Made by a program: the position numbers and the translations under genes
The notes under the pieces: model-generated
What the model saw: only the letters and a program-made list of their open reading frames with translations
What the model was told of the DNA's origin: nothing
The model's database searches: none
Source: Alcaligenes sp. SDU_A2
GTDB lineage: Bacteria > Pseudomonadota > Gammaproteobacteria > Burkholderiales > Burkholderiaceae_B
Reading direction: 5' to 3'
Assembly (NCBI RefSeq): GCF_038237375.1
Contig: NZ_CP151273.1
Coordinates: 1,550,001-1,614,000, forward strand
DNA length: 64,000 bases
Part shown: piece after piece, positions 44,345-51,937 of the stretch
Numbering within the stretch: the stretch's first letter is position 1
Layout of the letters: each line of letters begins with the position of its first letter

Positions 44345-45547
44345 ATGCCCCTCTTTATGTCCCGTCTTGCTTTTTTTCTGCCGTCCCGACCGATGCTGGT
44401 TCTGCTGGGCGTTTTATTGATTGCCGCCAATCTGCGTGCGCCTGTCACGGGTATCGCCCCGCTGTTGGAATTGATTCAGGCGGATCTGTCCCTAAACGCC
44501 ACGGCGGCTGGCCTGTTGACGGCCATGCCTTTGTTTATTTTTGCCGTGGTGTCTTTGCTGTCGGCGGCGTTGGCCCGCGCCGTGGGCCTGTTCCGTTCCT
44601 TGTTTCTGGCGGCGGTGTTGATTCTGGCCGGTGTGTTGCTGCGTGTGTTGGGCGGCACTATCGCGCTGTTTCTAGGCATGGGGCTGCTGGCGATGGGAAT
44701 TGCTATTGCCAATGTTTTGCTGCCGTCCTTGGTCAAGCAGCAGTTTCCGCAGCGCATCGCCTTTGTCACCTCTTTGTATGTTCTGGTGATGGGGCTGGTG
44801 GCAGCGCTTAATTCCGCTGTTGCCGTGCCTTTGGCCGAGCTGGCGGGGCAGAGCTGGCGTTGGTCATCCCTTGCCATCGGCGTGATTGCCCTGGCCAGCG
44901 TGCTGATCTGGCTGACTCAGCTGGGGGCGGATTCTCGCCAGACACCGCCGGATTCGGCCAAGCCCGCGACTGTGTCCGGGTCGGTTTGGCGGCTGCCTCT
45001 TGCCTGGCACATTACCTTGTACATGGGCTTGAACTCGGTGGTGTATTACATGATTGCCAGCTGGTTACCGGCGATGCTGGTCAGTTACGGCTTCGATCCC
45101 GAGCAGGCCGGTCAGATACACGGCTTAATGCAGTTGTGCTCAGCGGTACCCGGTCTGGTGTTGCTGCCATTGCTCAACCGTCTGCAGGATCAGCGACCCG
45201 TGGCGTTTGCGGGTGCCGCTTTGCAGACACTGACGATGCTGGGCTTGTTGCTGTTGCCTTCGTGGTCGTTGCTTTGGTCCTTGTTGTTCGGCTTTGGCAG
45301 CGGCAGCGTATTTATTGTTGCTTTGTCTTTGATCGGCTTGCGCTCGGCCTCGGCCCAGCAGGCAGCGTCTTTGTCAGGCATGGCGCAGTGTGTCGGCTAT
45401 TTGCTGGCTGCCTGCGGGCCGCCGCTGATTGGTGCTTTGCACGATGTGTTCGGCGATTGGGCATGGGCCTTGGGCCTGTGCCTGTTGGTAACATTGGGCA
45501 TGATATGGGCTGGCGTGCTGGCCGCGCGGCCAGCACACCGTGTCTGA
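44345..45547 (+). CDS. CynX/NimT-family MFS transporter
   Basis: A 400-residue major facilitator with 12 predicted helices. The opening segment LLGVLLIAANLRAPVTGIAPLL is typical of the CynX/NimT/YycB group, which includes the E. coli 2-nitroimidazole exporter NimT and the cyanate-operon protein CynX. It is paired divergently with a NimR-like AraC regulator, reproducing the nimR-nimT layout. The natural substrate is unknown. The gene converges on the next MFS gene with an 11-bp gap and no obvious terminator. Confidence 0.87.
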   Translation: MPLFMSRLAFFLPSRPMLVLLGVLLIAANLRAPVTGIAPLLELIQADLSLNATAAGLLTAMPLFIFAVVSLLSAALARAVGLFRSLFLAAVLILAGVLLRVLGGTIALFLGMGLLAMGIAIANVLLPSLVKQQFPQRIAFVTSLYVLVMGLVAALNSAVAVPLAELAGQSWRWSSLAIGVIALASVLIWLTQLGADSRQTPPDSAKPATVSGSVWRLPLAWHITLYMGLNSVVYYMIASWLPAMLVSYGFDPEQAGQIHGLMQLCSAVPGLVLLPLLNRLQDQRPVAFAGAALQTLTMLGLLLLPSWSLLWSLLFGFGSGSVFIVALSLIGLRSASAQQAASLSGMAQCVGYLLAACGPPLIGALHDVFGDWAWALGLCLLVTLGMIWAGVLAARPAHRV

Positions 45548-45558
45548 TCGCATCGGTT

Positions 45559-46755
45559 TCAGTGTTGATGTGGCGTGGTCATGGCCAAGCGCATCGACCA
45601 GGCATGAATGCCTAATCCGCCCAGCGCCAGCAGTGCGCCCACCCAGGCGGTCGAGGTCCAGCCCAGGCCTGCCGATACGGTCAGGCCGCCCAGCCATGCG
45701 CCCAAGGCATTAGCCAGATTGAAGGCCGAATGATTCAAGGCGGCGGCCAGCGTCTGGGCGTCGCCGGCCACATCCATCAGGCGTATCTGCAAAGCCGGCC
45801 CCAAGGCGACCAATGTGCCGATCAATACGATGTTCAGCGGGCCTAGAACAGGGCTATGCGCGGTCAGCATGAACAGCAGCAGCACACCGGCGGCCCAGAT
45901 CAACACCATGCGTATGCTGCGGTCCAGATAGCGGTCGGCGTAACGCGCGCCCACCAGGTTGCCGATGATCATGCCTGCTCCGAACAAAGCCATGACGACG
46001 GGGATGGCGCTGGCCGACAGGCCCGCCAGTTCCATCAGGGTGGGTTTTACATAGCTGAATACCGAAAACATGCCGCCAAAGCCGATGGCTCCTATGCCCA
46101 GGGTCAGCCAGACTTGCTTGCGTTTCAGCGCCCCTAGCTCTCGCCAGGGGCTGGCCAGTGTGTTGGCAGGCATGAAAGGCACGAAACGTAGCACCAGAGC
46201 CATAGCCAGCACGGCGATCAGACTGACAAAGACGAATGCGGCGCGCCAGCCCAGCCATTGACCCAGGCCGGTGGCCAGCGGTACCCCGGCCAGCGTGGCG
46301 ACGGTCAAGCCCAGCATGACATAGGCGACGGCCTGGGCCCGTTTGTGTGGGGGCACCAGGCTGGCAGCCACCAACGAGGCCACGCCAAAGTAAGTGCCGT
46401 GCGGAAAACCGGCCAGAAAACGGGCCAGCAGCACGGGCAGGTACCCTGGGACCAGGACAGTGAGCAGATTGCCGGCGGCATAGGCCCCCATTAGCGCAAT
46501 CAGCAATCTGCGCCAGGGCCAGCGCGCACCGGCAACGGCCAACAGCGGAGCGCCGATGACCACGCCCAGCGCATAGGCGCTGATCAGGTGTCCGGCAGCC
46601 GGAATGTCGATGTCCAGATCGCGGGCCACATCGGGCAGCAGCCCCATGATGACGAACTCTCCGGTGCCGATGGAGAAACCGCCGACACCTAGTGCCAGCA
46701 GAGCCAGCAGAATCTGTCGGGAGGAGCGTTGTAGGCGGTTGTTGGAAGGGGGCAT
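45559..46755 (-). CDS. MFS transporter, DHA1/YdhP-AraJ type
   Basis: A 398-residue 12-helix MFS permease. The N-terminal helix with GGFSIGTGEFVIMGLLPDVARDL is characteristic of the AraJ/YdhP/YnfM-type sugar- and drug-efflux group. RFLAGFPHGTYFGVASLVAASLVPPHKRAQAVAYVMLG (split here from one segment) matches the family's helix 4-5 loop. The function is probably export of small molecules; the substrate cannot be inferred. It stands alone, transcribed toward the CynX-like gene. Confidence 0.85.
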   Translation of the reverse strand: MPPSNNRLQRSSRQILLALLALGVGGFSIGTGEFVIMGLLPDVARDLDIDIPAAGHLISAYALGVVIGAPLLAVAGARWPWRRLLIALMGAYAAGNLLTVLVPGYLPVLLARFLAGFPHGTYFGVASLVAASLVPPHKRAQAVAYVMLGLTVATLAGVPLATGLGQWLGWRAAFVFVSLIAVLAMALVLRFVPFMPANTLASPWRELGALKRKQVWLTLGIGAIGFGGMFSVFSYVKPTLMELAGLSASAIPVVMALFGAGMIIGNLVGARYADRYLDRSIRMVLIWAAGVLLLFMLTAHSPVLGPLNIVLIGTLVALGPALQIRLMDVAGDAQTLAAALNHSAFNLANALGAWLGGLTVSAGLGWTSTAWVGALLALGGLGIHAWSMRLAMTTPHQH

Positions 46756-46999
46756 GGTGCAAGCCAGAAAGGGCGACCGTACCGGGCCGCGCCGAATGAT
46801 GAAAAGCCGGTATTGTCGCGCACTCGCATCATTTGTCTCAAGGGAAAACCCTAGGTTAAATCTGATTTTATTTTCATATATGAATATTTTTTGGCAATTA
46901 AGCGTGTTTTGTACTAGGCAATACCACGGTTTTTGTTCAATGCCTAGATCATTTTATTGAATCAACTTATGCAGACACTTTTTTCTGTTTTATATAAAA

Positions 47000-47088
47000 T
47001 GCAGATGTTGGATATGCGTATATGTCCAATCATTTTCCTGTGGTAGCTTTCCCCTGGTTTCCCTTAAAGAAATCAGGGGTTTTTTTTA
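47000..47088 (+). ncRNA. Candidate small RNA ending in an intrinsic terminator
   Basis: A TATAAA -10-like box (46993-46998) would start transcription near 47005. The stretch then shows a hairpin TTGGATAT/ATGTCCAA (47008-47015 with 47022-47029) and a textbook terminator: CCCCTGGTTTC (47051-47061), GAAATCAGGGG (47069-47079), then eight T. No gene lies upstream on this strand for more than 1 kb, so the terminator appears to serve a short independent transcript of about 80 nt. The -35 is weak. No known sRNA family recognised. Confidence 0.45.
47051..47087 (+). terminator. Orphan intrinsic terminator
   Basis: An 11-bp stem with one G-U pair and a 7-nt loop, followed by TTTTTTTTATTC. It points away from no annotated plus-strand gene, which is the main evidence for a small RNA here. 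Confidence 0.85.
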
Positions 47089-47218
47089 TTCTTTTTTCTA
47101 TAATCATCAATTATCAGTGAATTGATGATCGAGCTAAAAAGCAGCTTTGATCAGGTCCGGGCGTATACTGGTGCAGGCCGGGTTTATTTGATTCAAGCAT
47201 TTTTTCAAGGCGAAAGCC

Positions 47219-47977
47219 ATGCTGACCGACCCTCTCTTCTATCTGGCCGGTGTGCCGGCCGTGCTGTTGCTGGGCATATCCAAAGGCGGATTTGGCGGTG
47301 GCCTGGGGGGCTTTAGCCTGCCTTTGCTCTTGCTGGTCATGCCGCCGATGCAGGCGGCTGCAATTATGCTGCCCTTGCTGTGTCTGGCTGACTTTACTGG
47401 CTTGAAGGCGTATTTTGGAAAGTGGGACTGGTCTAATTTGCGCATCATCCTGCCAGGAGCGGTCATTGGCACGGCATTAGGTTGGTGGACCTTCGATGTG
47501 TTTGAGTCTGCGCATATTCTGCTTTTGATCGGCGTGATTTCTGTCGGCTATGCCTGTTTGAATATCCGCCGTCGCGCAGCAGGAGCCAATCGGGCGCTAT
47601 CGAAAAACTGGCTTAAAGGCGGATTCTGGTCCACCTTGTCAGGCTTTACCAGTTTTGTTTCGCACGCCGGCGGGCCGCCCTTGCAGATCTATCTTTTGCC
47701 GCAGCGCCTGAATAAAGAAACGTATATTGCCACCACCAATATTTTTTTCTTGTTGATCAACTTAATGAAACTGCCGCCGTATTACTGGCTCGGACAGTTC
47801 AGTCCGGCCAATCTATGGCTTTGTCTGGCATTGGCTCCCTGGGTGCCGATAGGCGTTTATCTGGGGGTGTATCTGCAACGCCGGGTACAGACCGATGTTT
47901 TTTATGGTTTGTTGCAGTTCTTTCTGTTGTTGACCGGATTGTGGCTGATCTACAAGGGCTGGCAGGGCTTGTCATAA
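47219..47977 (+). CDS. TSUP-family (TauE/SafE) membrane permease
   Basis: A 252-residue protein with about 8 hydrophobic helices. LLGISKGGFGGGLGGFSLPLLLLVMPP near the N-terminus and the second-half repeat FTSFVSHAGGPPLQIYLLPQ are the paired signatures of the sulfite exporter TauE/SafE (TSUP) family, which moves sulfite, sulfoacetate or other organosulfur anions. The start is the ATG at 47219. No sulfur-metabolism genes are adjacent, so the substrate is undetermined. It is followed by a nitrilase-like gene 48 bp downstream. Confidence 0.9.
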   Translation: MLTDPLFYLAGVPAVLLLGISKGGFGGGLGGFSLPLLLLVMPPMQAAAIMLPLLCLADFTGLKAYFGKWDWSNLRIILPGAVIGTALGWWTFDVFESAHILLLIGVISVGYACLNIRRRAAGANRALSKNWLKGGFWSTLSGFTSFVSHAGGPPLQIYLLPQRLNKETYIATTNIFFLLINLMKLPPYYWLGQFSPANLWLCLALAPWVPIGVYLGVYLQRRVQTDVFYGLLQFFLLLTGLWLIYKGWQGLS

Positions 47978-48025
47978 TGGTCGCTGCGCTAGAATGCATA
48001 GGCGTCGGATCACAGGAGAAATGCC

Positions 48026-48820
48026 ATGAAAGTCGCACTGGGCCAAATGGCCGTTTCCAAGGATGTGCAGGAAAACCTGGATTGTTGCCTGAGCCTGATC
48101 GAGCAGGCCACGCGCGCCGGTGCGCAGTTGCTGGTTTTGCCCGAAGGCGTGCTGGCCCGCAACGTGGCTGATCCGGAGCTGGTGCTCAAGTCTGCCCAAG
48201 CGCTGGATGGCGATTTCGTCACGCGCCTGAGCGCTGCCACCCGGGATACCGACCTGACGGTGGTATTTTGCATCCATACGCCAGCCGGGCCGGGCAAGGT
48301 TTGGAATACGTTGGTTGTGCTGCACGACGGACAAGTGTTAGCGCACTATCACAAGCTGCATCTGTACGATGCGTTCTCGGTCAAAGAGTCGACCTATGTG
48401 CAGCCTGGCCAGGATGTGCCAGCCTTGATCGAGGTGGCCGGCCTGAAAGTCGGGCTGATGACCTGTTACGATCTGCGCTTTCCCGAACTGGCGCGGCGTT
48501 TGAGCATCGATGGTGCACAGGTGCTGCTGGCTCCGTCGGCCTGGTTGAAAGGTCCGCTCAAGGAACACCACTGGCGGGTTTTGACGACGGCGCGCGCCTT
48601 GGAAAACACGGCCTATGTGGTGGCGGTGGGCGAATGTGGAGAGCGCAATATCGGTCAGAGCCTGGTTGTGGACCCATTGGGGGTGATCGTGGCCCAGGCG
48701 GCCGAGACGCCGACTCTGTTGCTGGTGGATCTGGATAGGGAGCGGCTGGCTTATGCTCGGCGCATCCTGCCTGTGCTGGATAACCGGCGCTTTCAGACCC
48801 CGCAGTTGGCGGTATCGTAA
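48026..48820 (+). CDS. Carbon-nitrogen hydrolase (nitrilase superfamily, Nit/omega-amidase-like)
   Basis: A 264-residue hydrolase with the Glu-Lys-Cys triad visible: Glu40 in LLVLPEG, Lys110 in HYHKLHLYD, Cys147 in LMTCYDLRFPE. The superfamily cleaves amides and nitriles; this branch resembles Nit/YafV-type amidases that repair deaminated glutathione or act on omega-amides. A clean SD (AGGAG) precedes the ATG. It lies between a TSUP permease and a pirin, all on the plus strand. The exact substrate is not determined. Confidence 0.88.
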   Translation: MKVALGQMAVSKDVQENLDCCLSLIEQATRAGAQLLVLPEGVLARNVADPELVLKSAQALDGDFVTRLSAATRDTDLTVVFCIHTPAGPGKVWNTLVVLHDGQVLAHYHKLHLYDAFSVKESTYVQPGQDVPALIEVAGLKVGLMTCYDLRFPELARRLSIDGAQVLLAPSAWLKGPLKEHHWRVLTTARALENTAYVVAVGECGERNIGQSLVVDPLGVIVAQAAETPTLLLVDLDRERLAYARRILPVLDNRRFQTPQLAVS

Positions 48821-48865
48821 ATAACCTGCCTGATCGGTTCAGGACAGGTACAAGGAGATCATCGT

Positions 48866-49732
48866 ATGGTGGAACTTGTCATCAATCAGCGGCAGCACAG
48901 CATCGGTGCTTTCGAGGTCGGGCGCGTGCTCCCTTTTCGCCAGCGCCGCATGGTCGGCCCCTTCATTTTCTTTGACCGCATGGGGCCGCAGGAATTGGCC
49001 GGTCCTGTCGGTCGACATGCCGATGTGCGTCCGCATCCGCATATCGGCATTTCCACCGTGACGTATTTGTTCGAGGGCAGCATCACCCATAGGGACAGCC
49101 TGGGCGTGGAGCAGGATATTACGCCGGGAGCCCTGAACTGGATGACGGCCGGTTCGGGCATCAGTCATTCGGAGCGCTTTGATCCCATCCGCCAGCAGGG
49201 CGGGCGCATGGACGGCATACAGGCCTGGGTGGCGCTGCCGGACAACAAGGAAGAGCAGGCTCCGGCTTTTGTGCATTATTCATCCCAAAGTCTGCCTTTG
49301 ATCCACGAAGCCGGTCTGCAAGGTCGCCTGATTGCCGGTTCGGCCTTGGGCTTGACCAGTCCCGTGCATGTTGATTCGCCACTGTTTTACATCGAACTGC
49401 GTGCCCAGGCCGGACATTCCGTGCCGCTGCCTGGTGGCCACGAGGAGCGCGCCATCTATATCTGTAGCGGCGGGCTGGAGGTGGCGGGCCAGCGCTACGA
49501 GGCCGGTCAGATGCTGGTGTTTGCCCGGGGCGATGCGCCGCGTATCGTGGCGTTGCTGGATAGTCACTTGATGCTGTTGGGTGGCGAACCAGTCGGACCG
49601 CGCCACATCTGGTGGAATTTTGTGTCCTCGCGCAAGGAACGGATCGAGCAGGCCAAGGACGATTGGCAGAATGGCCGTATCGCACTGCCGCCGCAGGACG
49701 ACCAGGAATTCATTCCTTTGCCCCAGAACTAA
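48866..49732 (+). CDS. Pirin family protein
   Basis: A 288-residue bicupin. The N-terminal pirin domain shows MVGPFIFFDRMGP, the metal-ligand pattern RPHPHIGISTVTYLFEG and the following HRDSLG, then GALNWMTAGSGISHSER. A C-terminal cupin with VDSPLFYIELRAQ and a final GPRHIWWNFVSSRKERIEQAKDDW complete it. Some bacterial pirins oxidise quercetin and others modulate metabolic enzymes; the role here is open. It is followed by the large intergenic repeat (copy B). Confidence 0.92.
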   Translation: MVELVINQRQHSIGAFEVGRVLPFRQRRMVGPFIFFDRMGPQELAGPVGRHADVRPHPHIGISTVTYLFEGSITHRDSLGVEQDITPGALNWMTAGSGISHSERFDPIRQQGGRMDGIQAWVALPDNKEEQAPAFVHYSSQSLPLIHEAGLQGRLIAGSALGLTSPVHVDSPLFYIELRAQAGHSVPLPGGHEERAIYICSGGLEVAGQRYEAGQMLVFARGDAPRIVALLDSHLMLLGGEPVGPRHIWWNFVSSRKERIEQAKDDWQNGRIALPPQDDQEFIPLPQN

Positions 49733-49833
49733 GGGCGGGTGCTGCGGAAATAGCCGATCGCTTTTTCCTGTTCAGGGGGCGCACGCATTAGCGGGTTCGC
49801 GGTTGCTCAAGCACACGGGATTCTTTGACGTAC

Positions 49834-50413
49834 CTTTGTTTGGTTCTTCAAAAAATCCCGTGCGCCAATTCCTCCAGTCGATGAGGAATTGGCTTTTTGA
49901 AGACGTCGTTCAAGACGCAGCACGCTCGGACGGAGCTGATGGCTTGCCGGCGCTGCGCGCCGGTGCCCTGGTCGGGCCACATGGCCGGGCGCGTCGTTAA
50001 CTCCGGCGGGTTGCTTGTCCACCGGACAAGCAACAAGCGCCGCCGTCAAACAGAACGACGCTTGCACTCCGTCCCCGTGCCCCGCCTGCGGCAAGCCATC
50101 CGACCCGCCCCGTCCGAGCGTGCTGCGCCTTGAACGGCTCAAAACATCGATGACATCGCCCCGGCTATACATAGTCATACCCAACAGACCATTAAGCGGA
50201 TGGCTGATATCGTGTACGACGTATACGGACGTCCTGCCACTTGGGCCAAGCACAGCGGTGCCGTTCTCGCCAGGTCGGCCACAGAGGGCGAAGGACCCCG
50301 CCAAGCCGACCCGCTGTGGCCGACCTGGCGAGAACCCGAGTTTCTGTCCGTTTGGCCCAAAGGCCTGCCCATTGCGAAGGAATCCCCGAAATCTCTCGAA
50401 GAACCAAAAAAAG
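49834..50413. repeat. Intergenic repeat element, copy B (long, with terminal and nested inverted repeats)
   Basis: The ends are inverted repeats: 49834-49849 (ending TGGTTCTTC) against 50398-50413 (starting GAAGAACCA), 15 of 16 paired. Inside are a two-tier hairpin at 49845-49903 (CCAATTCCTC/GAGGAATTGG), a split inverted repeat (49916-49933 with 50110-50127, 18 bp perfect, and 49938-49949 with 50089-50100, 12 bp perfect), GTTGCTTGTCC/GGACAAGCAAC at 50010-50034, and a 22-bp perfect inverted repeat at 50263-50284/50314-50335. Copy A at 30126-30420 is a shorter relative. No transposase is encoded. It resembles a MITE-like or cruciform-forming non-autonomous element. Confidence 0.8.
50263..50335. 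repeat. 22-bp perfect inverted repeat with 29-nt loop inside copy B
   Basis: Arm 50263-50284 (starting GTTCTCGCCAGG) is the exact reverse complement of 50314-50335. It lies in a stretch missing from copy A, so it may be a separate insertion or a part lost from A. Confidence 0.85.
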
Positions 50414-50647
50414 CCCTGGAACCAAGTCCAGGGCCGGGAAGGCTTGCGCGTCAGGGCTGGTGGATTTGCCTGTAGTCTGCCTGAAGCGGCAGAACGGTTT
50501 TTTAATGCGACGGCAAGCCGGGCGGGCGACAAGGTCGCTCTCGCTGTACACAACAGAGGGCGATTGTACGGACAGGCCATCCCGGCGGCCGTGATGACCT
50601 GTCTGCCGGCAGGGCTATTGCCGCTGACGGTTTGAGCGCGGCGGCTA

Positions 50648-51355
50648 TTAATCGCGGGCGGGAATGTTCAGGCCGCGCTGCACAGCGGGACGATTGACAA
50701 AGGCCTGCAAGACGCGGGCGACGTTGTCGAAGTCCTTAAATTGCACCAGTTCGCCGGCATCGTAAAAGCCGATCAGGTTACGCACCCACGGAAACAGCGC
50801 AATGTCGGCAATGGAGTATTCCTGCCCCATCATCCAGTCTTTGCCTTCCAGATGCCGATCCATGACGCCCAGCAGGCGGCGTGATTCGGCGACATAACGG
50901 TCGCGTGGACGTTTGTCTTCGTAGTCTTTACCGGCAAATTTATGGAAAAAGCCTAATTGGCCGAACATGGGGCCGGCTCCGCCCATCTGGAACATCAGCC
51001 ATTGCAGCGCCTGGTAGCGGCCTGCGGGGTCCTGGGGCAACAACTGGCCGGTTTTCTCGGCCAGGTAGATCAGGATGGCGCCGGATTCAAACAGCGCCAG
51101 GGGACGGCCGTCGGGGCCGTTGGGGTCCAGGATCGCGGGAATCTTGTTGTTGGCGCTGAGCGAAATGAACTCGGGGCTGAGCTGTTCGTTGCGCTCGAAG
51201 CTGACCAGATGCGGCTCGTAGGGCAAGCCTACTTCTTCCAGCATGATTGAGACTTTGACGCCATTGGGGGTGGGCAGAGAGTACAACTGCAGGCGTTCGG
51301 GATGCTGCGCAGGCCATTTGCGCGTGATGGGGAAAGAGGACAGGTCGTGGTTCAT
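50648..51355 (-). CDS. Glutathione S-transferase, Nu-class-like (YfcG/YghU type)
   Basis: A 235-residue GST. The N-terminal thioredoxin fold begins with RLQLYSLPTPNGVKVSIMLEEVGLPYE; the TPNG(V/H/Q)KV motif marks the YfcG/YghU (Nu) class, known for disulfide reductase activity with glutathione. NNKIPAILDP and LFESGAILIYLAEKTGQLLP are the glutathione-site segments. The all-helical C-domain has MMGQEYSIADIALFPWV. It is monocistronic or upstream-independent on the minus strand and downstream of a DUF3820 gene. Confidence 0.92.
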   Translation of the reverse strand: MNHDLSSFPITRKWPAQHPERLQLYSLPTPNGVKVSIMLEEVGLPYEPHLVSFERNEQLSPEFISLSANNKIPAILDPNGPDGRPLALFESGAILIYLAEKTGQLLPQDPAGRYQALQWLMFQMGGAGPMFGQLGFFHKFAGKDYEDKRPRDRYVAESRRLLGVMDRHLEGKDWMMGQEYSIADIALFPWVRNLIGFYDAGELVQFKDFDNVARVLQAFVNRPAVQRGLNIPARD

Positions 51356-51388
51356 GGCTTCCTTGGGATGGCGTAGGTGTCAGGCCTT

Positions 51389-51625
51389 CTATAGTAGCAA
51401 GTCGGTTTTGCGGCGGCGCAGCGGCACAAGCAGTTCACGCAAGCCATTGTGGTCCAGTTCATGAGCCAGGGCCAGTAATTGCCCTAGTCGTCCGGGGGGA
51501 AAGCCTTCTCGCGCAAACCAGTTCAGGTAGTGGCCGGGCAGGTCCGCCAGCATGCGGCCTTTGTACTTGCCGTAAGGCATGGGTGTATCGAGTAGTGCTT
51601 GCAGATCCTTGCCGGGCTCGTTCAT
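51389..51625 (-). CDS. DUF3820 family protein
   Basis: A 78-residue protein of the DUF3820 family, with the characteristic MPYGKYKGRMLADLPGHYLNWFAREGFP and a basic C-terminus. Function is unknown; the family is widespread in gammaproteobacteria and betaproteobacteria and resembles the small domain seen in some exonuclease-like proteins. It is the first gene of a possible two-gene minus-strand unit with the GST gene 33 bp on. The start ATG is at the complement of 51625. Confidence 0.85.
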   Translation of the reverse strand: MNEPGKDLQALLDTPMPYGKYKGRMLADLPGHYLNWFAREGFPPGRLGQLLALAHELDHNGLRELLVPLRRRKTDLLL

Positions 51626-51937
51626 GGGGCGTGATCAAAAAAGGAAGAGAGACGGATTATGGCATGGTGCGGCACGCCTGCTTTTTGGCGTCTAAACCGC
51701 GCCTCTGTAAATGGTTTCAAATAAAACGCATAAAACACATAAAAGCAATAAACTGCAATAATTCAAATCAAACGCAAGATATTGAAATAAAAGAAAATTA
51801 TTGTTTGTTTGAATGGCGTTGCTCACTTTGTCCTGCTGGGCGCGGAACAGAGCGCTTTTCCTTGTTCAGTTTGTTGGAATATGGCCTGAAAGGCTTGGCT
51901 AGAGTCCCTTTACGTTTCTTGACATGTGGACATTGTG
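51626..51937. promoter_or_regulatory. AT-rich leader of the autotransporter gene with direct repeats
   Basis: Bases 51710-51810 are strikingly A-rich. Two near-identical 15-mers, TTCAAATAAAACGCA (51716-51730) and TTCAAATCAAACGCA (51772-51786), lie 56 bp apart in the same orientation. They may be regulator sites for the autotransporter. No clear sigma70 hexamer pair was found, and the remainder shows nothing else. Confidence 0.4.

Larger units (their letters stand above)
46756..47218. other. AT-rich gene-free region with a candidate small RNA
   Basis: This 463-bp gap between divergently oriented genes is clearly more AT-rich than its surroundings (for example 46850-47000). No protein-coding frame looks real. 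It holds the candidate small RNA and its terminator (47000-47088) and the upstream region of the TSUP exporter gene. Confidence 0.6.
49733..50647. other. 915-bp gene-free region holding repeat copy B
   Basis: No credible gene lies between the pirin stop and the end of the GST gene. Long overlapping frames on both strands reflect the GC-rich, self-complementary sequence. Repeat copy B takes up 49834-50413. Bases 50414-50647 contain the small hairpin CCCTGGA/TCCAGGG (from 50414) and nothing else I can name. Confidence 0.7.

Noticed and set aside
46604-46960. A 118-residue plus-strand frame reaching into the AT-rich gap
   Set aside because: Most of it is antisense to the MFS gene, and no ribosome-binding site or conserved feature supports it.
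49807-50580. A 257-residue minus-strand open frame spanning repeat copy B, and a 170-residue one (29991-30503) spanning copy A
   Set aside because: The two frames agree only over short parts (for example RRSTL), and a one-base indel in the best conserved block shifts the frame. The sequence is dominated by inverted repeats, no ribosome-binding site is convincing, and no protein domain is recognisable.
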